From: Brevinematales bacterium
GTDB lineage: Bacteria; Spirochaetota; Brevinematia; Brevinematales; Thermospiraceae
Direction of reading: 5' to 3'
Assembly (NCBI GenBank): GCA_026417555.1
Contig: JAOADA010000010.1
Coordinates: 1-50,608, forward strand
DNA: 50,608 bases
In this document: positions 8,161 to 16,684 of the stretch, piece by piece
Layout: each line of letters starts with the position of its first letter
How positions within the stretch are numbered: position 1 is the first letter of the stretch
The notes under the pieces: model-generated
What the model saw: the letters and a program-made list of their open reading frames with translations, nothing else
Told to the model about the DNA's origin: nothing
Database searches by the model: none
Position numbers and translations under genes: made by a program

Positions 8161-11100
8161 ATGGGTAAATTTGACAGTATCGAAAAGTTTTTGGGCAAAG
8201 AAGAGCATTTTTCTCCGCAACAGATAGAGGCTGGTCTCGATACCCTTGATGATATTCCTTCCACGCTTTCCGAAGTACATCCTGAGGCCATGGCGAATGT
8301 GGAAAGGCTCCTTCAATCGGAAGGGGCAGCGGGTTTGGGAGAGGGAGTTTCTCGTAAGGAGGAATCTGGGAGAGGAGATAGTTCTTTGGGGATGGGTGCC
8401 TCTATTTCCCTCTCCGAAGAACTTTTGAAAGAACTCTCTGCTCTTGATGGTCCTCCTCCCTCACTGGAAGAATTAGAAACACGCTTTAGTTCTCTTCGGG
8501 ATATTGCGAGTACTATCGAAGAAGAACCTTCTCCAGAAGAGAGTGTTTCTCCGTTTGAGGAAGAGATAGAAGAAAAAGAACCCTTCTCTCCAAGAGAGGA
8601 GCTGAAGCTTTCTCTCCCAGAGGGGGAGGAAGATCAGAGTTTGGCTGATCTTTTGGGGCAAATGAAAGTAGAGCCCGAAAGTACTCCTTCCTCACAGGGA
8701 GGAATAGAGGACCTCTTTTCCTCGTTGGGGATTTCTGATCAGGTGACAGAAGCGCCAGAGGTAACTCTTCCCCTGCCTGAAGAAGAGAAAAGAAAACCAT
8801 CGCTTTCATCCCTTGAGGAGGCTTTTTCAGAGGATACCTCCTTTGGTCTGGAACCTTCTTCGGCAGAACTTGAGATGCCATCATTGGAGGGTTTTGAAGG
8901 GGGAGAGGAAACTCTTTCCCCAGAACCTGCCGCAGAACCCTATACCTTTCCATCATTTGACGAAACACCCCTTGGGCCATCTTCTGAAGAGATTGCCCTT
9001 GAAGGCTTTGGAGAACCAGAACCATTCTCTTCAGAGATGGATCAAACTCTTCCACCAAGAGAGGGTGGAGGAGAGTGGGGTGAATCTGGGGTTTTATTAC
9101 CAGAAGAAGAGGTTTCAGAGCCAGAGGCTGCTGTTTTTGAACAGACGTCTTCTTCTCGTGAGCCAAAGGCATGGCAGGCACCTTCTTTTGATTTTGAGTC
9201 TGCAGAAATTTCCTCTCCAGGGCAGGTTTCTGAAAAATCCATGGGAGAAAGTTCCTCCCAAGAGCTTCTCCTTGATCCAGAGAAGGCAGTAAAAATTCGA
9301 GAAAGAATTAACCGTATCCGCAAACCTGAGGTACGTCAGAGAATTCGCGAAGCCATTGTAAGAGCTAGCCTTTCCGAGGAACTTCTCAAGGAGCTTATTC
9401 TCAAACTTCTTCTCAATGAGCCAGACACCTCTTTGGAAGATTTTGATAGACGATATTTGCAGAATATACGGGTGGAACCCAGAACCCCACCGTCGTTTGC
9501 CACACCTACAAGACGGGTTATCTATACCGAAGAGGCTGTTAAGGCAGAGCAACTCAACAAACAATTGGGAAAGGTAGGGGGAATTAGTCTTCTTCTTTTG
9601 CTTATTTCGGTGAGTATTTCAGCTTTGATGTGGGTGGGGGTGATTCAGCCTTGGCTTGCTGCTCGTGAGTATGAGAAAGGCCTTGCCGCTATTGAGAAAA
9701 AAGACTATGTCTATGCTGAAAAGAAGTTTCAGAGAGGAAAGGAGATTGGGGGATTTAATATCAAGTGGCACAACATCTTTGCGAAAAAATATACTGAGAT
9801 GGGGCAGTGGGAATTGGCTCGGGAGAAATACGAGGCAGCTCTTCAGCGTAAACCTCTTGATCGAACCACCATTATGAACTATGCCGAATTTAACAAGCAA
9901 CTCTATCCACCACGATATGAAGAAGCTATAGCCCTTTATACACGGTTGTACAAACGAACTCCCCGTGATTTTACGGTGGTGGATGCTTTGGGACAGACGT
10001 ATGTGGAATGGGCTGAGCGTACTTCTGATACGGTGGACCGTTTTGAGAAATTCAAAAAAGCAAACGATCTCTATGAAACCTACCTGATGAAAAAGAGCAA
10101 GGATATAGGAGCGCATTTTCGTCTTCTTGATATTGCTGTGCGTATTACCAACGAGACACTCATCGATGGACGCTACCAGATCATCGAAAAACTTAACAAG
10201 AGAGCGATTAACTTTCCTATTCTGACACGTCTTGCAAGTTACTATATTGACAAACGTCGTCTCTCAGAAGCACGAAAGGTTCTAGAGAAACTCGTTCCCC
10301 TCATCAAGATCAAGATCCGGGAGAGTGATGGGGCATATGTTCTTGATGAGTCTATGGCCAAATTCTCCAATCAAAAGCCTGTCTATGATGAAACCCTCTA
10401 CCAGTACGGGAGGCTTCAGACGATCAATATGGATTTTGTCCGTGCCATTTGGGCTCTTTCGAATGCAGTAGGGCTCAACCCATCGAATGCCAAGGCTTAT
10501 AACCTGATGGGGGAGATCTACTACACCACCGATGAAAGCCCCCAAGCGAAACGTCTTGCCATCTCTCTCTTCGAAATAGCCCAGCGGATATCCCCAACGT
10601 ATTATAAACCATATGTCAATCTTGGACATCTGTATTTTTATAACGATCTTGCCTTTAAGGACGAAGAGGCAGCGCTTTTCCGTTCGTTGGGGTATTATCA
10701 GGTGGCGTACCAACTCTATCAGATGGGACAAGTGGATAAACTCTCCCCTGATCCAAAACTTTTTTATAATCTCTCATGGCTTTACTACAAGTATGGGAAT
10801 TATGAAGAAGCCCTCAAGGTCCTCACAGAGATCTATACCACTGACCCCCTCAATCCTTACTATTCCTATGCAATTGGAAACGTCTACCAAAAAATGGGGA
10901 TAGGAGACCTAGCAGAGGTCAATTATCTCAAAGCGATTGATTATTTCAAAGATATCGCTCGAAGGATCAAGTATATCAATCCAGATTCTATAAGACACCG
11001 AGAGGTGTTTACACAGCTTGCGAGAGCCTATAATAATCTTGGGGTAGTGTATTTTACAGCAGCTAGGCAAAATCCGAAAATGGCTCAGGAGTATGAAGCC

Positions 11101-11304
11101 AAGGCACTTTTGTATTTTTATGAAGCAAAAAATATGGCCAACAAAGTAGGACTGCTCTATCCAGAGGCGGAGTATAATATCAAGGTGGTACTCAATAAGG
11201 GTATTCGAGGGAGGATGGCACGCCTTGATGATACCCTCGTGAAACGTACCTCGCTTCAAAGAATTTTAGAGGAACTGAAAAACGGCATGATAGATACCCT
11301 CTGA
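8161..11304 (+). CDS. Membrane-anchored TPR protein, candidate periplasmic flagellar collar protein FlcA
   Basis: This 1047-residue protein has three parts. Residues 1 to about 370 are acidic and rich in E, S and P with no visible fold. A conserved-looking helical block follows (about 375-435, with IREAIVRASLSEELLKELI). One membrane segment at about 473-497 (ISLLLLLISVSISALMWVGV) leads into a C-terminal half of TPR repeats, for example YEKGLAAIEKKDYVYAEKKF, YNLSWLYYKYGNYEEALKVL and AYNNLGVVYF. This architecture resembles spirochaete FlcA (BB0326 in Borrelia), which builds the collar around periplasmic flagellar motors. The flagellar-type promoter upstream supports the idea. A different TPR scaffold is possible; only homology search would settle it. 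Confidence 0.65.
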   Translation: MGKFDSIEKFLGKEEHFSPQQIEAGLDTLDDIPSTLSEVHPEAMANVERLLQSEGAAGLGEGVSRKEESGRGDSSLGMGASISLSEELLKELSALDGPPPSLEELETRFSSLRDIASTIEEEPSPEESVSPFEEEIEEKEPFSPREELKLSLPEGEEDQSLADLLGQMKVEPESTPSSQGGIEDLFSSLGISDQVTEAPEVTLPLPEEEKRKPSLSSLEEAFSEDTSFGLEPSSAELEMPSLEGFEGGEETLSPEPAAEPYTFPSFDETPLGPSSEEIALEGFGEPEPFSSEMDQTLPPREGGGEWGESGVLLPEEEVSEPEAAVFEQTSSSREPKAWQAPSFDFESAEISSPGQVSEKSMGESSSQELLLDPEKAVKIRERINRIRKPEVRQRIREAIVRASLSEELLKELILKLLLNEPDTSLEDFDRRYLQNIRVEPRTPPSFATPTRRVIYTEEAVKAEQLNKQLGKVGGISLLLLLISVSISALMWVGVIQPWLAAREYEKGLAAIEKKDYVYAEKKFQRGKEIGGFNIKWHNIFAKKYTEMGQWELAREKYEAALQRKPLDRTTIMNYAEFNKQLYPPRYEEAIALYTRLYKRTPRDFTVVDALGQTYVEWAERTSDTVDRFEKFKKANDLYETYLMKKSKDIGAHFRLLDIAVRITNETLIDGRYQIIEKLNKRAINFPILTRLASYYIDKRRLSEARKVLEKLVPLIKIKIRESDGAYVLDESMAKFSNQKPVYDETLYQYGRLQTINMDFVRAIWALSNAVGLNPSNAKAYNLMGEIYYTTDESPQAKRLAISLFEIAQRISPTYYKPYVNLGHLYFYNDLAFKDEEAALFRSLGYYQVAYQLYQMGQVDKLSPDPKLFYNLSWLYYKYGNYEEALKVLTEIYTTDPLNPYYSYAIGNVYQKMGIGDLAEVNYLKAIDYFKDIARRIKYINPDSIRHREVFTQLARAYNNLGVVYFTAARQNPKMAQEYEAKALLYFYEAKNMANKVGLLYPEAEYNIKVVLNKGIRGRMARLDDTLVKRTSLQRILEELKNGMIDTL

Positions 11305-11347
11305 TACAAAGAAAAGGAAAAAATTTTTTCTTCTTGCCTGAAAAAAA

Positions 11348-11376
11348 TTGACTTTTTTTTCTCTTTTCGGTAAGAT
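11348..11376 (+). promoter_or_regulatory. sigma-70-type promoter of rho
   Basis: TTGACT at 11348-11353 and TAAGAT at 11371-11376 are 17 bases apart. It is the best promoter in the 340-base gap after the FlcA-like gene. Confidence 0.6.
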
Positions 11377-11382
11377 AACACA

Positions 11383-11644
11383 GAAGAAAAAAGTGTTTGT
11401 CCAAAAGGCAGGATCTCTTTTCTAAGAAACAAAAAATTTCCATATAAAATCTCAAAGGCGGGGAGATACCGTTTTTCGGTAGGGTAGGGAGTGTCGTATT
11501 TTCAGTATTTTTCAAGAGTATGAGGTGTGTGTCATTCATAGGGGATCCCCTGTGAACATGGTGTGGGAGGATGATATTCAGAGAGACTTCTTTTCTCCTA
11601 ATACAATTCATATACCATAAGATGAGGAAACACAAGGAGTGAGT
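11383..11644 (+). promoter_or_regulatory. Long 5' leader of rho
   Basis: About 260 bases separate the predicted transcript start from the rho ATG. They contain two small hairpins: TACCG/CGGTA around a T5 loop near 11468-11482, and the palindrome AGGGGATCCCCT near 11540. No ORF with a ribosome site was seen. Rho genes are autoregulated through their leaders in some bacteria; a similar role here is inference. Confidence 0.35.
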
Positions 11645-13180
11645 ATGCCAAGAAAAAAAATCGTGTTAAAAGTCAATGCTGAAGACAATGTTTCCCAACA
11701 GACGTCAGAGATGTTTGTTGAGGAGGCGAAAGATTCTCAAACCCTAGAGGAAGGCGGAGGTCAAGACCAAGGGTCGGCTGTTTCTGAGGGACAAAAACCA
11801 AGTTATAAGCATCTTCTGTTTGCCAAATATGTTCCGTCGAATAATCTTGAGGATGTGCTCAAGCAGATTTTTACGGAGGATAGGTCTATTATCTTTCTCA
11901 ATAAACTGAAGCAACTCTCCATCACAGAACTTGTCAAGGTTGCGGAATACATGGAAATTGAAAACTATGAGGATATGCATACGCAAGAATTGATTTATCA
12001 GATTCTTCGTAAGCATGCGGATAAAAATGGCATTATTTATGGTGGGGGAACACTTCAGATCATTGAAAAAGAGCGAGACAATACTTTTGGTTTTCTTCGT
12101 TCACCGAGGTATTCCTATTATGCGAGTTCAGATGATATTTATGTCTCTGGGCATCAGCTTCATAATTTCCGTTTACGCAATGGAGATACTATTGAAGGCC
12201 ATATTCGTCCTCCCAAGAAACCGGAGGAAGAGAAGTTCTTTGCATTGATGCGGATTGAGAAGGTAAATGATCTCTCCCCGGAGGAAGCCAAGCGTCGTCC
12301 TCTCTTTGATAATCTCACTCCGCTTTTCCCCAATGAGCGCTTGCGGCTTGAAACGACACCAAATGAGATTGCTATGCGGATCATGGATCTTTTTACCCCT
12401 ATTGGGAAGGGGCAAAGAGGGCTTATTGTCTCTCCTCCAAAAGCAGGAAAAACCTCCCTTCTTCAGAAAATTGCCAACAGTATCACACAAAATCACCCAG
12501 AGGTAACGCTCATCATCTTTCTTGTGGACGAGCGTCCTGAAGAGGTGACAGAGATGCAGCGTTCGGTGAAAGCAGAGGTTATCAGTTCTACTTTTGATGA
12601 GCCACCCCAAAAACATATTCAGGTGGCTAACATGGTGTTGGAAAAAGCCAAACGGTTGGTAGAATCTGGGCATGATGTGGTCATTTTGTTGGATTCTATT
12701 ACTCGTCTTGCGAGAGCATATAACCAGGTAGAACCAGCAAGTGGGAAGATCCTCTCTGGGGGTATTGATGCCAATACCCTTTACAAACCGAAAAAGTTTT
12801 TTGGGGCAGCAAGAAATATCGAGGAAGGGGGGAGTCTCACTATTCTTGCTACAGCGCTTATTGATACTGGAAGCAAGATGGATGAGGTGATTTATGAGGA
12901 GTTTAAGGGTACGGGAAATATGGAGATTCATCTTGATAGAAATCTAGCGAATGTGCGCATCTTTCCTGCCATTGATCTCAAACTCTCTGGGACACGTCGG
13001 GAGGAACTTCTTTTGGATCCTATAACCCTTGAGAGGGTACACATGCTTCGCCGGGCTTTTGCAGGTATGTCAAACGAGGATGTGATAGAAAAGCTTTCAG
13101 CAGCCTTGCGAAAAGCAACCACCAATGAGGAGTTTATCCAGAATCTTCAAGTGTACGCCAATCTGAATGGTAAAAGTTGA
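11645..13180 (+). CDS. rho: Transcription termination factor Rho
   Basis: Rho is the hexameric RNA-dependent ATPase that ends transcription. The 511-residue protein has an N-terminal lysine/acidic extension of about 55 residues and then the helical Rho-N region ([16 protein letters not shown]). The RNA-binding cold-shock domain follows ([20 protein letters not shown]). The ATPase core has Walker [11 protein letters not shown] and Walker [17 protein letters not shown]. The extension makes it longer than E. coli Rho (419). AAGGAG at 11634-11639 fits ATG 11645 better than the GTG at 11639, which overlaps the ribosome site. Confidence 0.97.
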   Translation: MPRKKIVLKVNAEDNVSQQTSEMFVEEAKDSQTLEEGGGQDQGSAVSEGQKPSYKHLLFAKYVPSNNLEDVLKQIFTEDRSIIFLNKLKQLSITELVKVAEYMEIENYEDMHTQELIYQILRKHADKNGIIYGGGTLQIIEKERDNTFGFLRSPRYSYYASSDDIYVSGHQLHNFRLRNGDTIEGHIRPPKKPEEEKFFALMRIEKVNDLSPEEAKRRPLFDNLTPLFPNERLRLETTPNEIAMRIMDLFTPIGKGQRGLIVSPPKAGKTSLLQKIANSITQNHPEVTLIIFLVDERPEEVTEMQRSVKAEVISSTFDEPPQKHIQVANMVLEKAKRLVESGHDVVILLDSITRLARAYNQVEPASGKILSGGIDANTLYKPKKFFGAARNIEEGGSLTILATALIDTGSKMDEVIYEEFKGTGNMEIHLDRNLANVRIFPAIDLKLSGTRREELLLDPITLERVHMLRRAFAGMSNEDVIEKLSAALRKATTNEEFIQNLQVYANLNGKS

Positions 13181-13203
13181 TTGCCTTTGTGAAGGGGCAA
13201 AAG

Positions 13204-14538
13204 ATGAAGCCGAGACAAGTGTCCGTGGCGGTTATTGGTGGAGGGATAGCGGGAATAGAAGCGGCAAAAAAGCTTGCTGAACTTCACCAATCTCCTCTTC
13301 TCGTTATTCCCAATCAAGAGTCTTTGGGTGGGAAGACCTTACGGCAGGGGATGCTTGCTCTTCGTTTTTTGATGGAACATCGTCGATCTCTTTCCCAAGA
13401 GATGACAGGGACTCTCTTGTATCAAAATCTCAAGCGTCGATTGGCGGAATATCAAGAGCTCTGGAGAAAAGAAGTCACAAAGGATCTTGTTCGCTTGGGT
13501 GTTGAGATAGTGTATGGGAGAGCGCGCTTTAAATCTCCTTTGGAGTTTTCTGTAGGAGATGTCTCTTATACGGCCGAGAGGGTGATTCTTGCGACGGGGA
13601 GTCAATGGGAAGAGTGTGAAGAAAACGAAAAGATGTGGACAGTATGGGATGAGATTCCAGCTTCTGTGGTGATTTTTGGAGGGGGCAAGGAAGCCTGTGA
13701 GGTGGCGTATCTCTTTGGATCTTTGGGGAGTGAGGTTACCCTTGTGACGATGGCAGGTGTGGTTTTGGAAAAAGAGGGGGAGCGTTTTCGGCGTATTGGG
13801 GAGCGTCTTTTAAAACAGGTGGGGGTGAAGATACTTTCTGCCCATACCCTTTCTGAGGTGAAAAAAGAAACCACAGGATGGAAAGTACAACTCTCTGATA
13901 CGTGGGGACAACAGATCACACTGGGTGCGCAGAGATTGTGTTTCATGCAAAAAAGAAAGCCCTCTCTTCCCTTTGAGGTAGAGAAGGATCCCCTCACGGG
14001 CAAAATCAGGGTAAATGAGAGATACCAGACCAAAACCCAGGCTGTTTTTGCCTGTGGCGATGTGATTCATGCAGGATGTCAGGCCCATGTTGCCAAAAGA
14101 GAAGGAATCCTTGTGGCCGAGAATGTGTTTCTCGATAGTGTCCCCCCTCTTGTTTCTTCAGTTTCGCTCCACAAGGATAGGATTGATTACCATATTGTGC
14201 CAGAGGTGGCTTTTTTGGGTTACCCTTTAGTGAGGGTGGGGATGACCGAAGAGGAAGCACGGATGAAGTTTCAGCCTTATGAACTTCATGTGGTGGAAAG
14301 AGAATGGGCTCTCTACGGAGAGAGGGAAACACCCGATTTTCTTCGAGTCTCTATTCTCCTTCACAAAGCCAAACAGCATATACTCGGAGCGGTTGCGTAT
14401 GGTCCGTCGGCAGAATCGCTTGTGAATCTTATGGCCTTTGCTATGACAAAAGAGGTGCGTTTTCATGAAATGGGAGAGATCGTGTATCTTGCTGGTTCTC
14501 TCGAGGATAGGGTAGGGAGTTTAGCGTTGGAAATTTAG
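13204..14538 (+). CDS. FAD/NAD(P)-dependent oxidoreductase of the disulfide-reductase fold, lacking the redox-active cysteines
   Basis: The order of elements matches class I flavoprotein disulfide reductases (lipoamide dehydrogenase, mercuric reductase). These are an FAD Rossmann motif VAVIGGGIAGIEAAKKLAE, a central NAD(P) Rossmann motif SVVIFGGGKEACEVAYLFG, the second FAD site VFACGDVIHAGCQAHVAKRE and a C-terminal dimerisation domain. The active-site segment that should read GGTCxNxGCxPSK instead reads GGKTLRQGMLALR, and the C-terminal His-Glu pair is also absent. Disulfide chemistry is therefore unlikely and the reaction is unknown. ATG 13204 is chosen: GAAGGGG precedes it and the Rossmann motif follows closely; a TTG at 13177 would overlap rho. 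444 residues. Confidence 0.85.
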   Translation: MKPRQVSVAVIGGGIAGIEAAKKLAELHQSPLLVIPNQESLGGKTLRQGMLALRFLMEHRRSLSQEMTGTLLYQNLKRRLAEYQELWRKEVTKDLVRLGVEIVYGRARFKSPLEFSVGDVSYTAERVILATGSQWEECEENEKMWTVWDEIPASVVIFGGGKEACEVAYLFGSLGSEVTLVTMAGVVLEKEGERFRRIGERLLKQVGVKILSAHTLSEVKKETTGWKVQLSDTWGQQITLGAQRLCFMQKRKPSLPFEVEKDPLTGKIRVNERYQTKTQAVFACGDVIHAGCQAHVAKREGILVAENVFLDSVPPLVSSVSLHKDRIDYHIVPEVAFLGYPLVRVGMTEEEARMKFQPYELHVVEREWALYGERETPDFLRVSILLHKAKQHILGAVAYGPSAESLVNLMAFAMTKEVRFHEMGEIVYLAGSLEDRVGSLALEI

Positions 14539-14553
14539 AAAAAGGGAGGAGAT

Positions 14554-15288
14554 ATGTATACCCCATTGGATACCTTGATGGATTTGTTTCAGAAGAGTCG
14601 TTCTCTTGTAGTCATCACGGGGGCAGGTGTCTCAACGAAGGCAGGGATTCCTGATTTTCGTTCTCAAACAGGAGTGTATGCTCAGGAAGGGGTGAATGAG
14701 AATCTCTTTCACATTGAGCATTTTCGGCAGTCACCAGAAGCCTTTTATAAGGTGTTTGGCCCGCTGTATCAAGTCATACGATCAGCCCAGCCCACCTATA
14801 CCCATCGTTTTTTGAAACGGATGGAGGAGCTTGGACGTCTCAAAACGATTATCACCCAAAATATTGATGGTCTCCATCACAAGGCAGGCTCTTCGAATGT
14901 TATTGAGATTCACGGACATCTTCGACAGTGGGATTGTTTGTCCTGTCGAAATTCGTATGGCCTTGAGCCCTGGATTGAAGAGACGGTGAGTCGAGGAGAG
15001 GTCCCTACGTGCTCTGGCTGTCAAGGGGTTCTCAAACCCCATGTGGTTTTTTTTGGGGAGTATGTGATGGGATTAGAAAAGGCCATGCAGGCTGTTCAGA
15101 CAGCAGACCTTGTGATGGTGTTGGGGAGTTCTTTGGTTGTTTATCCTGTGGCTGGGCTTCCTGGTTATAGGGATGAAAATGCTTATTTTGTCATTTTGAA
15201 TAAGGAACCCACCCCCTTGGATGATGAAGCTGATGTGGTGATTCATGGTGACGTAGATGAGATACTTCAGCGGTTAGGTTTTTTATAG
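14554..15288 (+). CDS. cobB: NAD-dependent protein deacylase (sirtuin)
   Basis: The 244-residue product is a Sir2-family enzyme that removes acyl groups from lysines using NAD. It shows the NAD-binding GAGVSTKAGIPDFRS, the catalytic TQNIDGLH and the active-site histidine in IEIHGHL. Two cysteine pairs of the zinc module are present (CLSC and CSGC), as is LKPHVVFFGE. Length and motifs match bacterial class U/III sirtuins. GGAGGA lies just before the ATG, 15 bases after the oxidoreductase stop, suggesting co-transcription with rho or that gene. Substrates are unknown. Confidence 0.94.
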   Translation: MYTPLDTLMDLFQKSRSLVVITGAGVSTKAGIPDFRSQTGVYAQEGVNENLFHIEHFRQSPEAFYKVFGPLYQVIRSAQPTYTHRFLKRMEELGRLKTIITQNIDGLHHKAGSSNVIEIHGHLRQWDCLSCRNSYGLEPWIEETVSRGEVPTCSGCQGVLKPHVVFFGEYVMGLEKAMQAVQTADLVMVLGSSLVVYPVAGLPGYRDENAYFVILNKEPTPLDDEADVVIHGDVDEILQRLGFL

Positions 15289-15379
15289 GCTGAGAAGGTT
15301 TTTGGCCCAGAGGTAACCTAATTTTTGAAAAGATGTTATTTTTTACTCTTGAAGGGATACCCACCAACTGGTGAAAAAA

Positions 15380-15408
15380 TTGACTTTTTGCCCAAGGTGG
15401 GATATAAT
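15380..15408 (+). promoter_or_regulatory. sigma-70-type promoter of the bactofilin gene
   Basis: TTGACT at 15380-15385 and TATAAT at 15403-15408 are 17 bases apart, upstream of the AGAGGAGG ribosome site. Confidence 0.8.
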
Positions 15409-15434
15409 GAAAGATATAGCAAGAGGAGGAAAAC

Positions 15435-15914
15435 ATGCCACCCAAAATTGAAGGTGCACTCAATACGATTATTGGTGAGGGATCAGCGTTTCAAGGAAAG
15501 TTTTTTGTCCACGGTTCCCTTCAGGTAGATGGAAAGTTTGAGGGTGAACTGCGCGTCGAGGATCACCTTTATATTGGAGAGACAGGCAAGGTAAAAACGC
15601 AAGTTCTCCGGGCTCGGAAGATTACGGTAGCGGGAGTTGTGGTGGGTGACCTGGAGGCCTTGGAAGAGGTCAAACTCTTGGCAACAGGCCGGGTACTGGG
15701 AAATGTTACCGCTCCACAGCTTGCTATGGAACCAGGTGTCGTTATCAAGGGAAATATTCTCATAACGGCTGGGCAGAAGAAAGAGGTGGAGAAACTCATC
15801 GAGGATGCCTACAACGCAGGACCGTCTATCAATTTTGATGCTATGTTTGAGGAGAAAAAGGAGAAGATCCCTGAGATCACTTCCTCCAAAGAGAAAGACA
15901 GCAAGTTTTTATGA
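15435..15914 (+). CDS. Bactofilin (polymer-forming cytoskeletal protein)
   Basis: This 159-residue protein has the bactofilin (DUF583) pattern. A short N-terminal tail is followed by a beta-helix built from repeating G-x-hydrophobic turns (NTIIGEGSAFQGKF, GSLQVDGKFEGEL, GKVKTQVLRARKITVAG, VLGNVTAPQL, VVIKGNI) and a charged C-terminal tail. Bactofilins form nucleotide-independent filaments and help set cell shape; in Leptospira one is needed for the helical form. Its stop overlaps the map start (ATGA), so the two genes are coupled. Confidence 0.93.
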   Translation: MPPKIEGALNTIIGEGSAFQGKFFVHGSLQVDGKFEGELRVEDHLYIGETGKVKTQVLRARKITVAGVVVGDLEALEEVKLLATGRVLGNVTAPQLAMEPGVVIKGNILITAGQKKEVEKLIEDAYNAGPSINFDAMFEEKKEKIPEITSSKEKDSKFL

Positions 15915-16681
15915 TTCTTCTCAAGAACAGCATAGAGATAGAGTACATACGAAAGAGCAATCAGATTATTGCCTCAATATTTCGTTTGCTTCATCCTCAT
16001 GTGAGACCAGGGGTCAAGACTGCCGAGATAGACAAGGTTATCGAGGATATGATTCTCTCAAGGGGTGGACGTCCCTCCTTTAAAGGTTATACTCCGGGAG
16101 GGGGGTTTCGTCCTTATCCCGCTGCGAGTTGTATCTCTGTGAACGAGGTGGTGATTCATGGAGTACCGGGAGACTACCAGCTTCGGTCAGGGGACATTGT
16201 CAGTATTGATATTGGGGTGGATTTTCATGGGTACTATGGGGATGCTTCGTATACCTATCTTGTAGGAGAAGTCTCAGAAAGAGATAAAAAACTGGTTGAG
16301 GATACAAAAAAGGCTTTGGATCTCGCTATTGAGATTTGTCATGAAGGGGTGTATCTCAATGAGATTGGACGAGTGATTTCCTCGTATCTTTTGCCAAAGG
16401 GGTATGGTATCCTGCGAGACTATTGTGGCCATGGGGTGGGCAAAGCTCTCCATGAGGATCCTCCGGTGTTGAATTACTATGATCCTAAACGCAAGGGGCC
16501 AAAACTCAAGAAAGGTATGGTGATAGCCATTGAGCCAATGGTTACCCTGGGAACCCATGAGGTACGGGTGCTTTCGGATGGGTGGAGTGTGGTGACAAAG
16601 GATGGAAGCCGGGCGGCCCATTGGGAACATTCGATAGCTATTACCGATGGGGAACCTGTTATTCTCTCTGCATGGGAATAG
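15911..16681 (+). CDS. map: Methionine aminopeptidase, type I
   Basis: Map removes the initiator methionine from new proteins. The five metal ligands are all identifiable: D100 (VSIDIGVD), D111 (YYGDASYT), H174 (GHGVGK), E208 (AIEPM) and E239 (HWEHS). H83 and H181 match the substrate-contacting histidines. The 256-residue length without an N-terminal zinc extension is type I. It starts inside the bactofilin stop codon, and nadB begins 3 bases downstream. Confidence 0.97.
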   Translation: MILLKNSIEIEYIRKSNQIIASIFRLLHPHVRPGVKTAEIDKVIEDMILSRGGRPSFKGYTPGGGFRPYPAASCISVNEVVIHGVPGDYQLRSGDIVSIDIGVDFHGYYGDASYTYLVGEVSERDKKLVEDTKKALDLAIEICHEGVYLNEIGRVISSYLLPKGYGILRDYCGHGVGKALHEDPPVLNYYDPKRKGPKLKKGMVIAIEPMVTLGTHEVRVLSDGWSVVTKDGSRAAHWEHSIAITDGEPVILSAWE

Positions 16682-16684
16682 GGT

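Noticed and set aside
15293-15330. Terminator after the sirtuin gene
   Set aside because: AGGTT and AACCT could form only a 5-bp stem with a large loop, followed by a short T-run; too weak to call.
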